DNA of 64,000 nucleotides from Microbacterium sp. Root180 (GTDB lineage Bacteria; Actinomycetota; Actinomycetes; Actinomycetales; Microbacteriaceae). Below are positions 1 to 8,514 of this stretch, one piece after another; within the stretch, counting starts at the first letter, position 1, and the number at the start of each line of letters is the position of its first letter. Made by a program: the position numbers and the translations under genes. Location: assembly GCF_001428485.1 (NCBI RefSeq), contig NZ_LMHS01000001.1, positions 310,404-374,403 of the forward strand. Direction: 5' to 3'. Under the pieces are notes generated by a model that did not search any database, was not told the origin of the DNA, and was given only the letters and a program-made list of their open reading frames with translations.

Positions 1-594
1 CTCACCCTCATGCCCGAGGCGGTGGCCAAGCGCTACAAGGACGGGGAGGAGACGATCTCGGAGGAGCACGACAACGTCTCCGTGGTCTTCGCCGAACTCG
101 TCGGCTTCGAGGAGTACGCCGAGGGTCTCTCCGGGGCGAGCGAGACGTCCCAGCTCAACGCGCTCATGCGAGGCTTCGACGAGGCGGCGCAGAAGGCCGG
201 CGTCGAGAAGGTGCGGACGCTGCGCGGCGGGTATCTCGCGAGTTCGGGGCTGATCGTGCCGCGTGTGGACAACGTGCGCCGCGCGGTCGACTTCGCGCGG
301 GAGATGCGATTGGTCGTGCAGCGGTTCAACTCCCAGAACGGCACCGAGCTCGACATCCGTGCGGGCGTCGACACCGGCACGGTCACGAGCGGCCTGGTCG
401 CGCGGACGAGTCTCGCCTACGACCTGTGGGGCGACGCCGTCAGCCTCGCCTACCGCGTCCGCAGCGTGACCGGCCAGCCCGGCATCTACGTGAGTCAGGC
501 GGTGCGCGACCGCATGCAGGACAGTGTGACGTTCACGCCGGCAGGCTCCGTCGAACTGCGCGGCACCGCGCAGGACGTGTGGAGGATCGAGTAG
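1..594 (+). CDS. Class III adenylate/guanylate cyclase-like domain protein (C-terminal part)
   Basis: The frame is open at the left edge, so only the C-terminal part is visible and the ATG at 10 need not be the start. The visible part matches a class III nucleotidyl cyclase homology domain. The first metal-binding segment reads VVFAELVGFEEYAE (nt 82-123), the second reads LRGGYLASSG (nt 220-249) and the transition-state segment reads DLWGDAVSLAYR (nt 421-456). In active cyclases these carry two metal-binding Asp plus an Asn and an Arg; here Glu, Gly and Ser replace the first three and only the Arg remains. I infer a non-catalytic or altered domain. The stop lies 2 nt before the MscS-like gene, so co-transcription is likely. 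Any N-terminal sensor or membrane part lies outside the window. Confidence 0.8.
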   Translation, partial: LTLMPEAVAKRYKDGEETISEEHDNVSVVFAELVGFEEYAEGLSGASETSQLNALMRGFDEAAQKAGVEKVRTLRGGYLASSGLIVPRVDNVRRAVDFAREMRLVVQRFNSQNGTELDIRAGVDTGTVTSGLVARTSLAYDLWGDAVSLAYRVRSVTGQPGIYVSQAVRDRMQDSVTFTPAGSVELRGTAQDVWRIE

Positions 595-596
595 TC

Positions 597-2018
597 ATGG
601 ATCCGTTCCAGGACGGCTGGCTCGGCTGGGCGATCGCGATCGCGATCGCCGTTCCGGTCGCGCTGGTGATCCTCACCGAGATCCTCGGCGCGCTCACTCG
701 CCGCGGCAATCCCGCGGCGGGACCGGTCAGGCTGCTGCGCAACTGGATCGTGCCGGTGGCGGCGCTGTTCGCGCTCCTCGTCTTCGCCTTCCAGTCCGAT
801 GCCGACCAGGTGTGGGCACGGGTGGTCGCCACCGTGCTCGGCTTCCTCCTGATCCTGCTCGTGCTCTCGGCGTTCAACGTCGCGCTCTTCGCCAACGCGA
901 AGGCGGGCAGCTGGCAGGAGCGCATCCCGTCGATCTTCGTCGAGCTCGCGCGGCTCATCCTCGTCGTCGTCGGACTCGCACTGCTGTTCCAGTGGGTGTG
1001 GGAGGCGGATGTCGCGGGCCTGATCGCTGCGCTCGGCGTGACGTCGATCGTCATCGGCCTAGCCCTGCAGAACGCCGTGGGCGGCGTCATCTCGGGCCTC
1101 CTGCTGCTGTTCGAGCAGCCCTTCAAGATCGGCGACTGGCTGGATGCCGCCGGCGTGCAGGGGCGCGTGATCGAGGTGAACTGGCGTGCCGTGCACATCG
1201 ACACCGGCTCCGGCATCCAGATCATCCCGAACTCGACGCTGTCCGGCGCGTCTTTCACGAACCTGAGCCAGCCGGCCGGTCCGCACCACGTGTCTACGTC
1301 GGTCGCGTTCACGACGGACGACCCGCCGCACGAGGTGATCGCGCTGCTGATCGAGGTGGCGGACTCGCTGCCGATGCGGGCGGGAGAAGAGCGCGCGAGC
1401 GCCGACTACGCGGGGTCGGGCAAGTACTCGGTGAGCCTTCCGATCAACGGGCCGGAGCTCGCGCCGCAGGCGCTCAGCCTGTACCTGGCCTGGCTCTGGT
1501 ACGCGGCACGGCGCCGCGGTCTTGCGCTCGACGGCGATGCGTCCGATCCCATCGCCGAGCCGGGAATGCTCGAGCGTGCGGTCGAGGTCGTCGGGCCCAC
1601 GCTGCACCTGGGGGAGGAGGAGCGCGAACTCGTGCTCGCGACCTCTCACCTCGAGCGGTACGGCCTCGGTGAGATCGTTCAGCCCGAGGGAGTGCTGCCG
1701 CACGACATCCGGTTCATCGTCGACGGTCGCGTGCGGCTCGCGGTCGAAGCGGGCGGCGGACGCCTCGAGTTCGGATCGGCCGAGCCGGGCGACTACGTCG
1801 GCCAGACAGCCCTGACGAGGGAGAAGACCCTCACGACGGCGATCGCCGCCGACGTGCTCACGGTGCTCGTAGTGCCCCTCGCGACGGTCGACGAACTCGT
1901 CCGCTCGCGCCCGCTGCTCGCGCAGGAGATCGGCCAGTCGATCGAGCTCAAGCGCAGACTCGCCGCCGACGCGCTCGCGAGCGCGGGGCTCGTCCGCGGC
2001 ACGCTCGGCGGAGGCTGA
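597..2018 (+). CDS. MscS-family channel with C-terminal cyclic-nucleotide-binding-like domain
   Basis: A 473-residue membrane protein. About four hydrophobic segments (roughly residues 12-31, 47-66, 76-100, 115-140) precede the MscS pore helix region with ALQNAVGGVISG, then the beta domain with FKIGDWLDAAGVQGRVIEV. From about residue 340 a CRP-like domain follows (GDYVGQTAL near residue 398). MscS proteins with this tail belong to the bacterial cyclic-nucleotide-gated (bCNG) branch. In the phosphate-binding cassette the usual Glu of GE.AL is Gln, and the Arg of the PR.A motif is Thr, so ordinary cAMP or cGMP binding is doubtful. ATG at 597 is chosen because it follows the cyclase-like stop by 2 nt. 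The longer upstream frame overlaps that gene and is rejected. Confidence 0.88.
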   Translation: MDPFQDGWLGWAIAIAIAVPVALVILTEILGALTRRGNPAAGPVRLLRNWIVPVAALFALLVFAFQSDADQVWARVVATVLGFLLILLVLSAFNVALFANAKAGSWQERIPSIFVELARLILVVVGLALLFQWVWEADVAGLIAALGVTSIVIGLALQNAVGGVISGLLLLFEQPFKIGDWLDAAGVQGRVIEVNWRAVHIDTGSGIQIIPNSTLSGASFTNLSQPAGPHHVSTSVAFTTDDPPHEVIALLIEVADSLPMRAGEERASADYAGSGKYSVSLPINGPELAPQALSLYLAWLWYAARRRGLALDGDASDPIAEPGMLERAVEVVGPTLHLGEEERELVLATSHLERYGLGEIVQPEGVLPHDIRFIVDGRVRLAVEAGGGRLEFGSAEPGDYVGQTALTREKTLTTAIAADVLTVLVVPLATVDELVRSRPLLAQEIGQSIELKRRLAADALASAGLVRGTLGGG

Positions 2019-2062
2019 TCCAGCGGCCTCCAGACCTGTCAGAACCACGGGTCGCGGCGGGG

Positions 2063-2074
2063 TACCTTAGTGCA
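2063..2074 (+). promoter_or_regulatory. Leaderless promoter -10 box
   Basis: TACCTT at 2063-2068 lies exactly 6 nt before ATG 2075, the arrangement seen before many genes here. The predicted transcript starts at or next to the start codon. No ribosome binding site is present. Confidence 0.55.
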
Positions 2075-5000
2075 ATGACGACGGCGACACGGCGAGGCAT
2101 CCTCGCCGTCGTCACATCCGTCGTGCTGGTCGCTCTCGGCCTCGGACTCGGCGTCGTGGTGGGGGATGCGCTGGGCATCCGCACCGAGCCTGCGACGCAG
2201 ATGGAGCCCGCTGCTCCGACGGCTCCCGATCTCGGCGCACCCGCTCCGGCCCCGCGCTGGACCACCGTCGATGCGCCGGAGGGCGTGCGCTACGACGCCG
2301 CGCTCGACAGCCTGCTCGAGGCCACCGCCGACGCCGCCGAGCGCGCGGGCGACACCTCGCTCACGGTGGTCGCCGGCGATGGCGACGACGCCGACGACAC
2401 CTACCTGCTCACCGGCACAGCCGCCGATCTGCGCATCGAGGCCGCAAGCGAGAGCGGGGCCGTGCGCGGCATCTACGACCTCGCGAACCAGGTGCGCACC
2501 GCGCAGCCGGTGGCCGAGCACCTCGGCGAGGAGATCACCTCCCGCCTCCCCTTCCGGATGGTCGACATGGGCGCCGTCGGCGTCGAGCCCGACCCCGCCG
2601 CGTGGGAGTCCGGCACCAACTACTCGCACGCCTCCGAGGCCTTCGCGCAGGTGCTGCTGCCCGAGGCGCCCTACATCGACGAGGCGGCGCTCGCCGAGGC
2701 CTTCGCCGATTTCGACGAGTTCGTGCGGCATTCGCTCGCCAACGGCTACAACGCGGTGGCGTTCCCCGGCTTCGTCGAGTTCGTCGCGTTCGACGAGGTC
2801 GCCGAGGGCGAGGTCTACACCCCCGGCGATGAGCACCGCGCGCAGGCGCTCGCGCTGCGCGACGCGTTCGGGCCGTTCTGGCAGCACGCCGACGACCTCG
2901 GCATGGACGTGTTCCTGCGCACCGACATGCTCACCCTCACGACGCCGCTCGAGGACTACCTCACCGACCGGTTCGGGTCGCTCGACACCGAGAACCCCGA
3001 GCTGTGGGACGTGTACGCCGCCGGGCTCGACGAGCTCTACGCGGCCGAGCCCGCGCTCGACGGCATCCTGATCCGCATCGGCGAGGCCGGCCAGGTCTAC
3101 GACGTCGAGGGCTGGGACTACTACTCGCAGCTCGCGGTACGGACACCCGCCGCCGTGCGGGCGATGCTCACCACCCTGAGCGCGCAGGCCGAGGCATCCG
3201 ATCGCGAAGTCATCTTCCGCACGTGGAGCGTGGGCGTGGGCGCCGTCGGCGACATGCACACCAATCCGGAGTCGTACGAGGAGGTGCTGGGCGGCATCGA
3301 CTCGCCGGCGCTGATCGTCTCGACGAAGTACACGCTCGGCGACTTCTACAGCTGGCTCCCGCTCAACGACACCCTCGAGCAGGGGCAGCAGCGGCGCATC
3401 GTCGAGTTCCAGAGCCGGCGCGAGTTCGAGAACTTCGGCGCCTTCCCCAACGACCTCGGCCGCGAGTACCAGTACGCGCTGCAGACGCTGCTCGCCGCGA
3501 ACCCGAACATCGAGGGCGTGTGGGTGTGGACGCAGGACGGCGGCCCCTGGCGCGCCGGTCCGATGACCCTGTACCTGAAGGCCGGGTTCTGGCAGTTGTA
3601 CGAGCTCGACACCGTCGTCGCCTCGGCGCTCGCCCGCGATCCCGAGACCGACGTCGCCGACGTCACCGCCGGGTGGGCGCGTCAGTGGTTCTCGGACGAC
3701 CCGGCGACCGTGGCGGCGATCGTCCAGGCCATGGATCTCTCGCGCGAGGCCATCGAGCAGGGCATGTACATCGAGGCGTTCGCCGACCAGCGCGTGTTCG
3801 CGATCGGTCTCGAGCCGCCGCCCATGATGTGGATCTTCGAGTGGGACATCCTCACCGGCGACTCCGCGGTGCTCGACGTGCTCTACGCCATCTCGCGCGA
3901 CGCGACCGACGGCGACATCGAGTCGGTCATCGCTGGCGGACGCGAGGCCGTCGAGACGGTCGAAGCGATGCGCGACGCGGTGTCAGGGACGGATGCCGCG
4001 ACCTGGCGCGATCCCGCGATGCACGACGCGTTCGTGGAAACGCTCGACTACGAGCTCGACGTGCTGCGGCTGCTCGGCGCATACCGCGCGATGATCCTGC
4101 ACCAGGGACAGTGGCACGACACCCTCTCGCCCGACGCGTACGCCCAGTGGGATACCGACCGAGTCGAGTACGAGGCGCTCGCCGCCGCGCACCTCGAGAC
4201 CTACGACGGGAACATCGACTACCCCGCATACAACCTCACGGCCGCGCAGCTCGGCGTCGAGCGCGCGGAGCGCGACCTGGCGATGGCCTGGATCGCGCGC
4301 GCGCTGCTCCTGCTCGCCCTCGCGTGGGTCGTGATCGGCATGCTCGCCGCCCGCACGCGACTCGTGCGCCGACCGGGTGCCGCGGCGGCGCGCGCATCGT
4401 GGATCGCCTCGGTCCGCCCGTGGCGGGCGCGCGAGTCGACCCTCGGCATGCTCGACCTCGACCGGTGGCTGCTGCTCATCGTGCCGGCCGCTCTGCTGGT
4501 GGCCACGCGAGCCGTGCAGACCTCGTTCCTGTCGTGGGCGCACCTCGCGGTCGTCTTCGCGGCCTGGGGGATCTTCGCGCTGGTGGTGCGGCTCTTCGTC
4601 CGGCGACGCTCGCCGTGGCCCGTCATCGCCGCCGTCGGCGGCGTCGTCGTGCTCCGCTGCATCGTGACCCTCTTCGCCCTCTCGTTCTCAGGCCCCGGCG
4701 GGTACTGGTTCGCCTTCTGGACCGAGCCGGTGTTCCGCACGCTCTACATCGCCGTCGCGTTCGCGCTGTTCGTGTGGGTCTTCGTCGCCGGGGGTTGGGC
4801 GCTCTCACCGCAGGTCGGCGCACGGCGGGCGACGGGCTACGTGCTCGCCGCGATCGGTGCCGCGCTCGCGATCCCCGCGGCGGTGATCGGCGCGATCGGC
4901 CTCGAGACCGCCCTCAGCCTGTGGAACGACCAGATGGGGCTCCTGCCCTGGGGCCTCGCGCGCATCCTCGGCATCACGACCTACCTCGAGATCCCGCCCG

Positions 5001-5104
5001 AGACGCCGTGGATCGCCGCCGCGTTCGGCGCGGTGCTTTTCGTGGTAGGTCTGCTGCTCGCACTCCCGTGGCGCCGCCGGGCCGCGGCATCCGCTCCCGC
5101 CTGA
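2075..5104 (+). CDS. Large membrane-anchored glycosidase-like protein (GH67-like core, C-terminal 7-TM domain)
   Basis: A 1009-residue protein. It has an N-terminal signal or anchor helix (about residues 8-30), then a segment with GAVRGIYDLANQVRT, typical of the accessory domain that precedes the barrel in alpha-glucuronidases and related glycosidases. A long presumed TIM-barrel region follows; it contains RIVEFQSRREFENFGAFPND and GVWVWTQDGGPW, and the first of these resembles the EFQ..QEY stretch of GH67 alpha-glucuronidases. From about residue 737 to the end there are about seven hydrophobic helices separated by Arg-rich loops. I infer an extracytoplasmic carbohydrate-active domain tethered by a polytopic domain. 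The family match is by eye and weak; substrate and activity are unknown. It stands alone, with a leaderless promoter and a family A inverted repeat downstream. Confidence 0.6.
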   Translation: MTTATRRGILAVVTSVVLVALGLGLGVVVGDALGIRTEPATQMEPAAPTAPDLGAPAPAPRWTTVDAPEGVRYDAALDSLLEATADAAERAGDTSLTVVAGDGDDADDTYLLTGTAADLRIEAASESGAVRGIYDLANQVRTAQPVAEHLGEEITSRLPFRMVDMGAVGVEPDPAAWESGTNYSHASEAFAQVLLPEAPYIDEAALAEAFADFDEFVRHSLANGYNAVAFPGFVEFVAFDEVAEGEVYTPGDEHRAQALALRDAFGPFWQHADDLGMDVFLRTDMLTLTTPLEDYLTDRFGSLDTENPELWDVYAAGLDELYAAEPALDGILIRIGEAGQVYDVEGWDYYSQLAVRTPAAVRAMLTTLSAQAEASDREVIFRTWSVGVGAVGDMHTNPESYEEVLGGIDSPALIVSTKYTLGDFYSWLPLNDTLEQGQQRRIVEFQSRREFENFGAFPNDLGREYQYALQTLLAANPNIEGVWVWTQDGGPWRAGPMTLYLKAGFWQLYELDTVVASALARDPETDVADVTAGWARQWFSDDPATVAAIVQAMDLSREAIEQGMYIEAFADQRVFAIGLEPPPMMWIFEWDILTGDSAVLDVLYAISRDATDGDIESVIAGGREAVETVEAMRDAVSGTDAATWRDPAMHDAFVETLDYELDVLRLLGAYRAMILHQGQWHDTLSPDAYAQWDTDRVEYEALAAAHLETYDGNIDYPAYNLTAAQLGVERAERDLAMAWIARALLLLALAWVVIGMLAARTRLVRRPGAAAARASWIASVRPWRARESTLGMLDLDRWLLLIVPAALLVATRAVQTSFLSWAHLAVVFAAWGIFALVVRLFVRRRSPWPVIAAVGGVVVLRCIVTLFALSFSGPGGYWFAFWTEPVFRTLYIAVAFALFVWVFVAGGWALSPQVGARRATGYVLAAIGAALAIPAAVIGAIGLETALSLWNDQMGLLPWGLARILGITTYLEIPPETPWIAAAFGAVLFVVGLLLALPWRRRAAASAPA

Positions 5105-5136
5105 GCCTCTCCACGCGCGTCCCCGCCCTCTACCGT

Positions 5137-5200
5137 CCGTTTGTGCGGGCGAATGCGCGCCTGTGCGGGCGCCGATGCGTGCATTCGCCCGCACAAACGG
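5137..5200. repeat. Intergenic inverted repeat, family A copy 1
   Basis: CCGTTTGTGCGGGCGAATGC (5137-5156) and its exact reverse complement (5181-5200) flank a 24-nt interior. It lies between convergent genes ending at 5104 and 5231 and could act as a bidirectional terminator. Other copies lie at 28018, 47804 and 47905. Confidence 0.9.
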
Positions 5201-5230
5201 AAGGGGTCGCCGCCGAACGTGCGACGCGGG

Positions 5231-5629
5231 TCAGTGGTGGACGAGAGCGCGCGCCTCGTCGGTGCGGACGATGTCCTTGCCGAGCGGCATGAGGGAGACG
5301 GGCACGAGCTTGAAGCTCGCGATGCCGAGCGGGATCCCGATGATCGTGATGCACATCGCGACGCCCGTGAGGATGTGGCCGATCGCGAGCCACCAGCCCG
5401 CGAGAATCACCCACACCACGTTGCCGAGGAACGAGCCGACCCCCGAGCGGGGCTTCTCGACGATCGTGCGGCCGAACGGCCACAGCGCGTAGACGCCGAT
5501 GCGGAACGAGGCGATGCCCCACGGGATCGTGAGGATCAGGATGCACAGGATCACCCCCGCCAGCAGGTAGCCGAGGAACATCCAGAAGCCCGACAGCACG
5601 AGCCAGATGATGTTGAGAAGCGTGCGCAT
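5231..5629 (-). CDS. YccF domain (DUF307) inner-membrane protein
   Basis: A 132-residue membrane protein made of two related halves. Each half has a hydrophobic hairpin ending in a motif such as LTIPWGIASFRI or IGIPLGIASFKL, the hallmark of the YccF family, whose members are usually about 120-150 residues. The biochemical role of the family is not established. The start ATG (5629) is the first in frame; a TTGACA-like element lies close upstream on this strand. It is transcribed away from pcrA, with a family B inverted repeat in the shared upstream region. Confidence 0.85.
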   Translation of the reverse strand: MRTLLNIIWLVLSGFWMFLGYLLAGVILCILILTIPWGIASFRIGVYALWPFGRTIVEKPRSGVGSFLGNVVWVILAGWWLAIGHILTGVAMCITIIGIPLGIASFKLVPVSLMPLGKDIVRTDEARALVHH

Positions 5630-5693
5630 GCATCGATCATGTCAAGCGGATGCCGCGAACCTGCTGTGCGCGGCTGCTCAGCCCGGCTTCACA

Positions 5694-5754
5694 CCCGAGT
5701 CGGGAAGACACGCCGTGCTCGGCGCGCATCGACGGCGTGTCTTGGCCACTCGGG
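5694..5754. repeat. Intergenic inverted repeat, family B copy 1
   Basis: The left arm (5694-5715, core GAAGACACGCCG) and right arm (5733-5754, core CGGCGTGTCTTGG) form a long imperfect stem with a 17-nt interior. It lies between divergent yccF and pcrA, so it cannot simply be a terminator for both. Other copies are at 10648, 34285 and 52606. Confidence 0.85.
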
Positions 5755-5783
5755 TGGGGGGACGCGGTGTCGGGCGGCGCGCC

Positions 5784-5798
5784 TAGAATCAGAGGGCT
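5784..5798 (+). promoter_or_regulatory. -10 box of pcrA
   Basis: TAGAAT at 5784-5789 lies 9 nt before ATG 5799 with no Shine-Dalgarno sequence, suggesting a leaderless or very short-leader transcript. Confidence 0.5.
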
Positions 5799-8279
5799 AT
5801 GACCGACGCCTCCGCGGCCGCGCAGCGCGCGGCATCCGTCCCTGTCATCGTCGGTGCGAATCAGGGTCCCTCGCAGCCCGGCGCGCGCCCCGACGAAGAT
5901 CTTCTCGCGGGGCTCAACCCGCAGCAGCGCGAGGCCGTGACGTTCCGCGGGCAGGCGCTGCTGATCGTCGCGGGCGCGGGTTCGGGCAAGACCAGCGTGC
6001 TCACCCGTCGCATCGCGTCGCTGCTGCGGGGCCGCGAGGCATGGCCGAGTCAGATCCTGGCGATCACGTTCACGAACAAGGCCGCGGGCGAGATGCGCGA
6101 GCGCGTCGAGAACCTCATCGGCGACTCGGCGCGCGGCATGTGGATCTCGACGTTCCACTCGGCGTGCGTGCGCATCCTGCGGCGCGAGGCCGAGCAGTTC
6201 GGGTTCACCAAGTCGTTCACCATCTACGACTCCGGCGATTCGCGCGCGCTCATCAAGCGACTCGTCAAGGAGCACGAGGCCGACGCATACGGGCTCACTC
6301 CCGCGGCGACGCAGAGCCGCATCTCCAAACTGAAGAACGAGCTGTCGGATGCCGAGTCCTACGCCCGTTCGGCGAACATGGCAGATCCGGCGGAGCGGGT
6401 CTTCGTCGAGCTCTTCGCCGCGTACCAGCGCGAGCTGCAGCGCGCCAACGCCTTCGACTTCGACGATCTCATCGGGCAGACGGTGTTCCTGTTCCGGGCG
6501 TTCCCGAAGGTCGCCGACGTGTACCGCCGCCGATTCCGCCACATCCTCGTCGACGAGTATCAAGACACCAACCACGCCCAGTACGCGCTGATCCACGAGC
6601 TCACCCGGCCGATCGGGTCCGGCGCCGAGCCACATTCCGCCGGCGGCATGATGATCTTCGATCCGGATCCTGCCGACGATCCCGACAAGGCCGGAGCCTC
6701 GCTCACCGTGGTCGGCGACTCCGATCAGTCGATCTACGCCTTCCGCGGCGCCGACATCCGCAACATCAGCGAGTTCGAGCGCGACTACCCCGGCGCCAAA
6801 GTCGTGCTGCTCGAGCAGAACTACCGTTCGACGCAGAACATCCTGTCGGCGGCCAACGCGGTCATCAGCAACAACTTCGACCGCAAAGACAAGAAGCTGT
6901 GGACGGACGTCGGTGCGGGCGAGCAGATCGTCGGCTTCACCGGCTACTCGCAGCACGACGAGGCGCAGTTCGTCGCCGATGAGATCGAGGCGCTGCACCG
7001 AGCCGGGGCGAACTACTCCGAGGTGGCCGTCTTCTACCGCACCAACTCGCAGTCGCGCGCGCTCGAGGAGATCTTCATCCGCTCGGCGCTGCCCTACAAG
7101 ATCATGGGCGGCACGAAGTTCTACGAGCGCGCCGAGATCAAGGACGCGCTGGCCTACCTGGTCGCCGTCGCCAACCCCGCCGACGAGATGGCGATGCGCC
7201 GCATCATCAACCGTCCGCGCCGGGGCATCGGCGACGTAACCGTAGAGGCGATCTCCCGCTACGCGCAGGAGGAGGGCATCACCTTCCGTGACGCGCTCGC
7301 GAACTCGTCTGCACTGGGAGTCGGTCCCAAGATCCAGTCGGCGATCGCACATCTCGACGCGGTGCTGGCCGAGGCATCCGCTCTGATGCTGCCTGCGTCG
7401 GGTGAGCTCGCTCCGCCGACCGCGGTCGCCGAGGGCGTCCAGCTGCTGCTGAACAAGAGCGGGTACTACGACGCCCTGCGCGCGAGCAAGGACGCCCAGG
7501 ACGAGGCGCGCATCGAGAACCTCGACGAGCTCGTCGCCGTGGCGCGCGAGTTCGCCCGCAACAACCCCGAGGGCACGCTGCTGGACTTCCTCACCGAAGT
7601 GTCGCTGGTGTCGGATGCCGATGACCTCGAGGACGCGTCGGGCTCGGTGTCGCTCATGACGATGCACACCGCGAAAGGTCTCGAGTACGACGCGGTGTTC
7701 GTCACAGGTGTCGAAGAGGACCTCATCCCGCACCGCATCTCGGCGAACGAGCCCGGCGGCCCGCAGGAGGAGCGCCGGCTGTTCTACGTCGGCATCACCC
7801 GCGCCCGCAAGCGCCTGTACCTGTCGCTCGCCATGACGCGAGCGCAGTTCGGCGAGGTCACGGTCGCGATGCCGAGCCGCTTCCTGCAGGAGATCCCGGC
7901 GGAGCTGCTCACCTGGCGGCAGTCGCCCGGCGACGTCAACTCGCGCGGCGGCACGCAGTCGCGCGCCCTCAACGCGCGGCGCCAGAGTGGCTCAGGATAC
8001 GGCGGTGCGGGCAAGCGGTACGGCGACGACCTCGTCCCGCTCCCACGGCGCGAACCCGGCGGCAACCTCGAGCGGTTCGCGAACAAGATCCCCGCCAAGG
8101 TGCGCGACAACGGCGACATGGAACTCGCGCCCGGGGACCGCATCCGCCACGACGACTTCGGCGAGGGGCGCGTCGACGCGGTCACGGGCGAGGGCGCGAA
8201 GCGTGTCGCCCACGTGCGGTTCGACACCGCGGGGCCGAAGAAGCTGCTCATCAAGATCGCGCCGATCGAGAAGCTGTAG
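5799..8279 (+). CDS. pcrA: ATP-dependent DNA helicase PcrA/UvrD (SF1A)
   Basis: An 826-residue SF1A 3'-5' helicase for repair and replication-fork processing. The helicase motifs appear in order: Walker A VAGAGSGKT (about residue 57), Ia TFTNKAAGEMRERV, II LVDEYQDTNHAQY (about residue 250), III GDSDQSIYAFRGAD, IV EQNYRST, V MHTAKGLEYDAVFV and VI EERRLFYVGITRARK. The C-terminal 45 residues (HDDFGEGRV...VRFDTAGPKKL) form the Tudor-like domain that PcrA uses to contact RNA polymerase. The Gly/Arg-rich linker before it is typical of actinobacterial PcrA. The start follows a -10-like box by 9 nt, giving a normal-length N-terminus. An insertion of about 35 residues between motifs II and III (HSAGGMMIFDPDPADDPDK) may be lineage-specific. 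Confidence 0.95.
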   Translation: MTDASAAAQRAASVPVIVGANQGPSQPGARPDEDLLAGLNPQQREAVTFRGQALLIVAGAGSGKTSVLTRRIASLLRGREAWPSQILAITFTNKAAGEMRERVENLIGDSARGMWISTFHSACVRILRREAEQFGFTKSFTIYDSGDSRALIKRLVKEHEADAYGLTPAATQSRISKLKNELSDAESYARSANMADPAERVFVELFAAYQRELQRANAFDFDDLIGQTVFLFRAFPKVADVYRRRFRHILVDEYQDTNHAQYALIHELTRPIGSGAEPHSAGGMMIFDPDPADDPDKAGASLTVVGDSDQSIYAFRGADIRNISEFERDYPGAKVVLLEQNYRSTQNILSAANAVISNNFDRKDKKLWTDVGAGEQIVGFTGYSQHDEAQFVADEIEALHRAGANYSEVAVFYRTNSQSRALEEIFIRSALPYKIMGGTKFYERAEIKDALAYLVAVANPADEMAMRRIINRPRRGIGDVTVEAISRYAQEEGITFRDALANSSALGVGPKIQSAIAHLDAVLAEASALMLPASGELAPPTAVAEGVQLLLNKSGYYDALRASKDAQDEARIENLDELVAVAREFARNNPEGTLLDFLTEVSLVSDADDLEDASGSVSLMTMHTAKGLEYDAVFVTGVEEDLIPHRISANEPGGPQEERRLFYVGITRARKRLYLSLAMTRAQFGEVTVAMPSRFLQEIPAELLTWRQSPGDVNSRGGTQSRALNARRQSGSGYGGAGKRYGDDLVPLPRREPGGNLERFANKIPAKVRDNGDMELAPGDRIRHDDFGEGRVDAVTGEGAKRVAHVRFDTAGPKKLLIKIAPIEKL

Positions 8280-8404
8280 CGCGGCTGGGGCCGCGGCCCG
8301 ATCCGCTGCCCGTTCGGGCCGGCTGTCGGTGACGGCGCGGGGCCTGGGGTGGCTGTCGGTCACGGCGGTCCGGCGCGCCCTCTCCAGCCGATCTCTCGCG
8401 GGCT

Positions 8405-8468
8405 CGGGGCGCGAATCTGCCACGACGCGCGGGCGAGGTTCGGCGTGTCGCGCCGGGTTCGCGCCCCG
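8405..8468. repeat. Intergenic inverted repeat, family C copy 1
   Basis: CGGGGCGCGAA (8405-8415) is matched by its exact complement at 8458-8468. It lies in the 235-bp gap after pcrA, which holds no gene but also contains a short palindrome (8288-8299) and two copies of GGCTGTCGGTSACGGCG near 8321 and 8350. Related arms occur near 22550 and 55006. Confidence 0.6.
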
Positions 8469-8502
8469 AACCCCCGGGACTCGGGCCAGGGCGCCCCGGG
8501 GT

Positions 8503-8514
8503 TAGGCTCGACGC
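8503..8514 (+). promoter_or_regulatory. Leaderless promoter -10 box
   Basis: TAGGCT (8503-8508) sits exactly 6 nt before ATG 8515; no ribosome binding site is visible. Confidence 0.55.

Noticed and set aside
5141..6982. A long plus-strand frame of 613 codons over yccF and pcrA
   Set aside because: Arg-rich shadow frame that overlaps the clear yccF and pcrA frames; no family motif.
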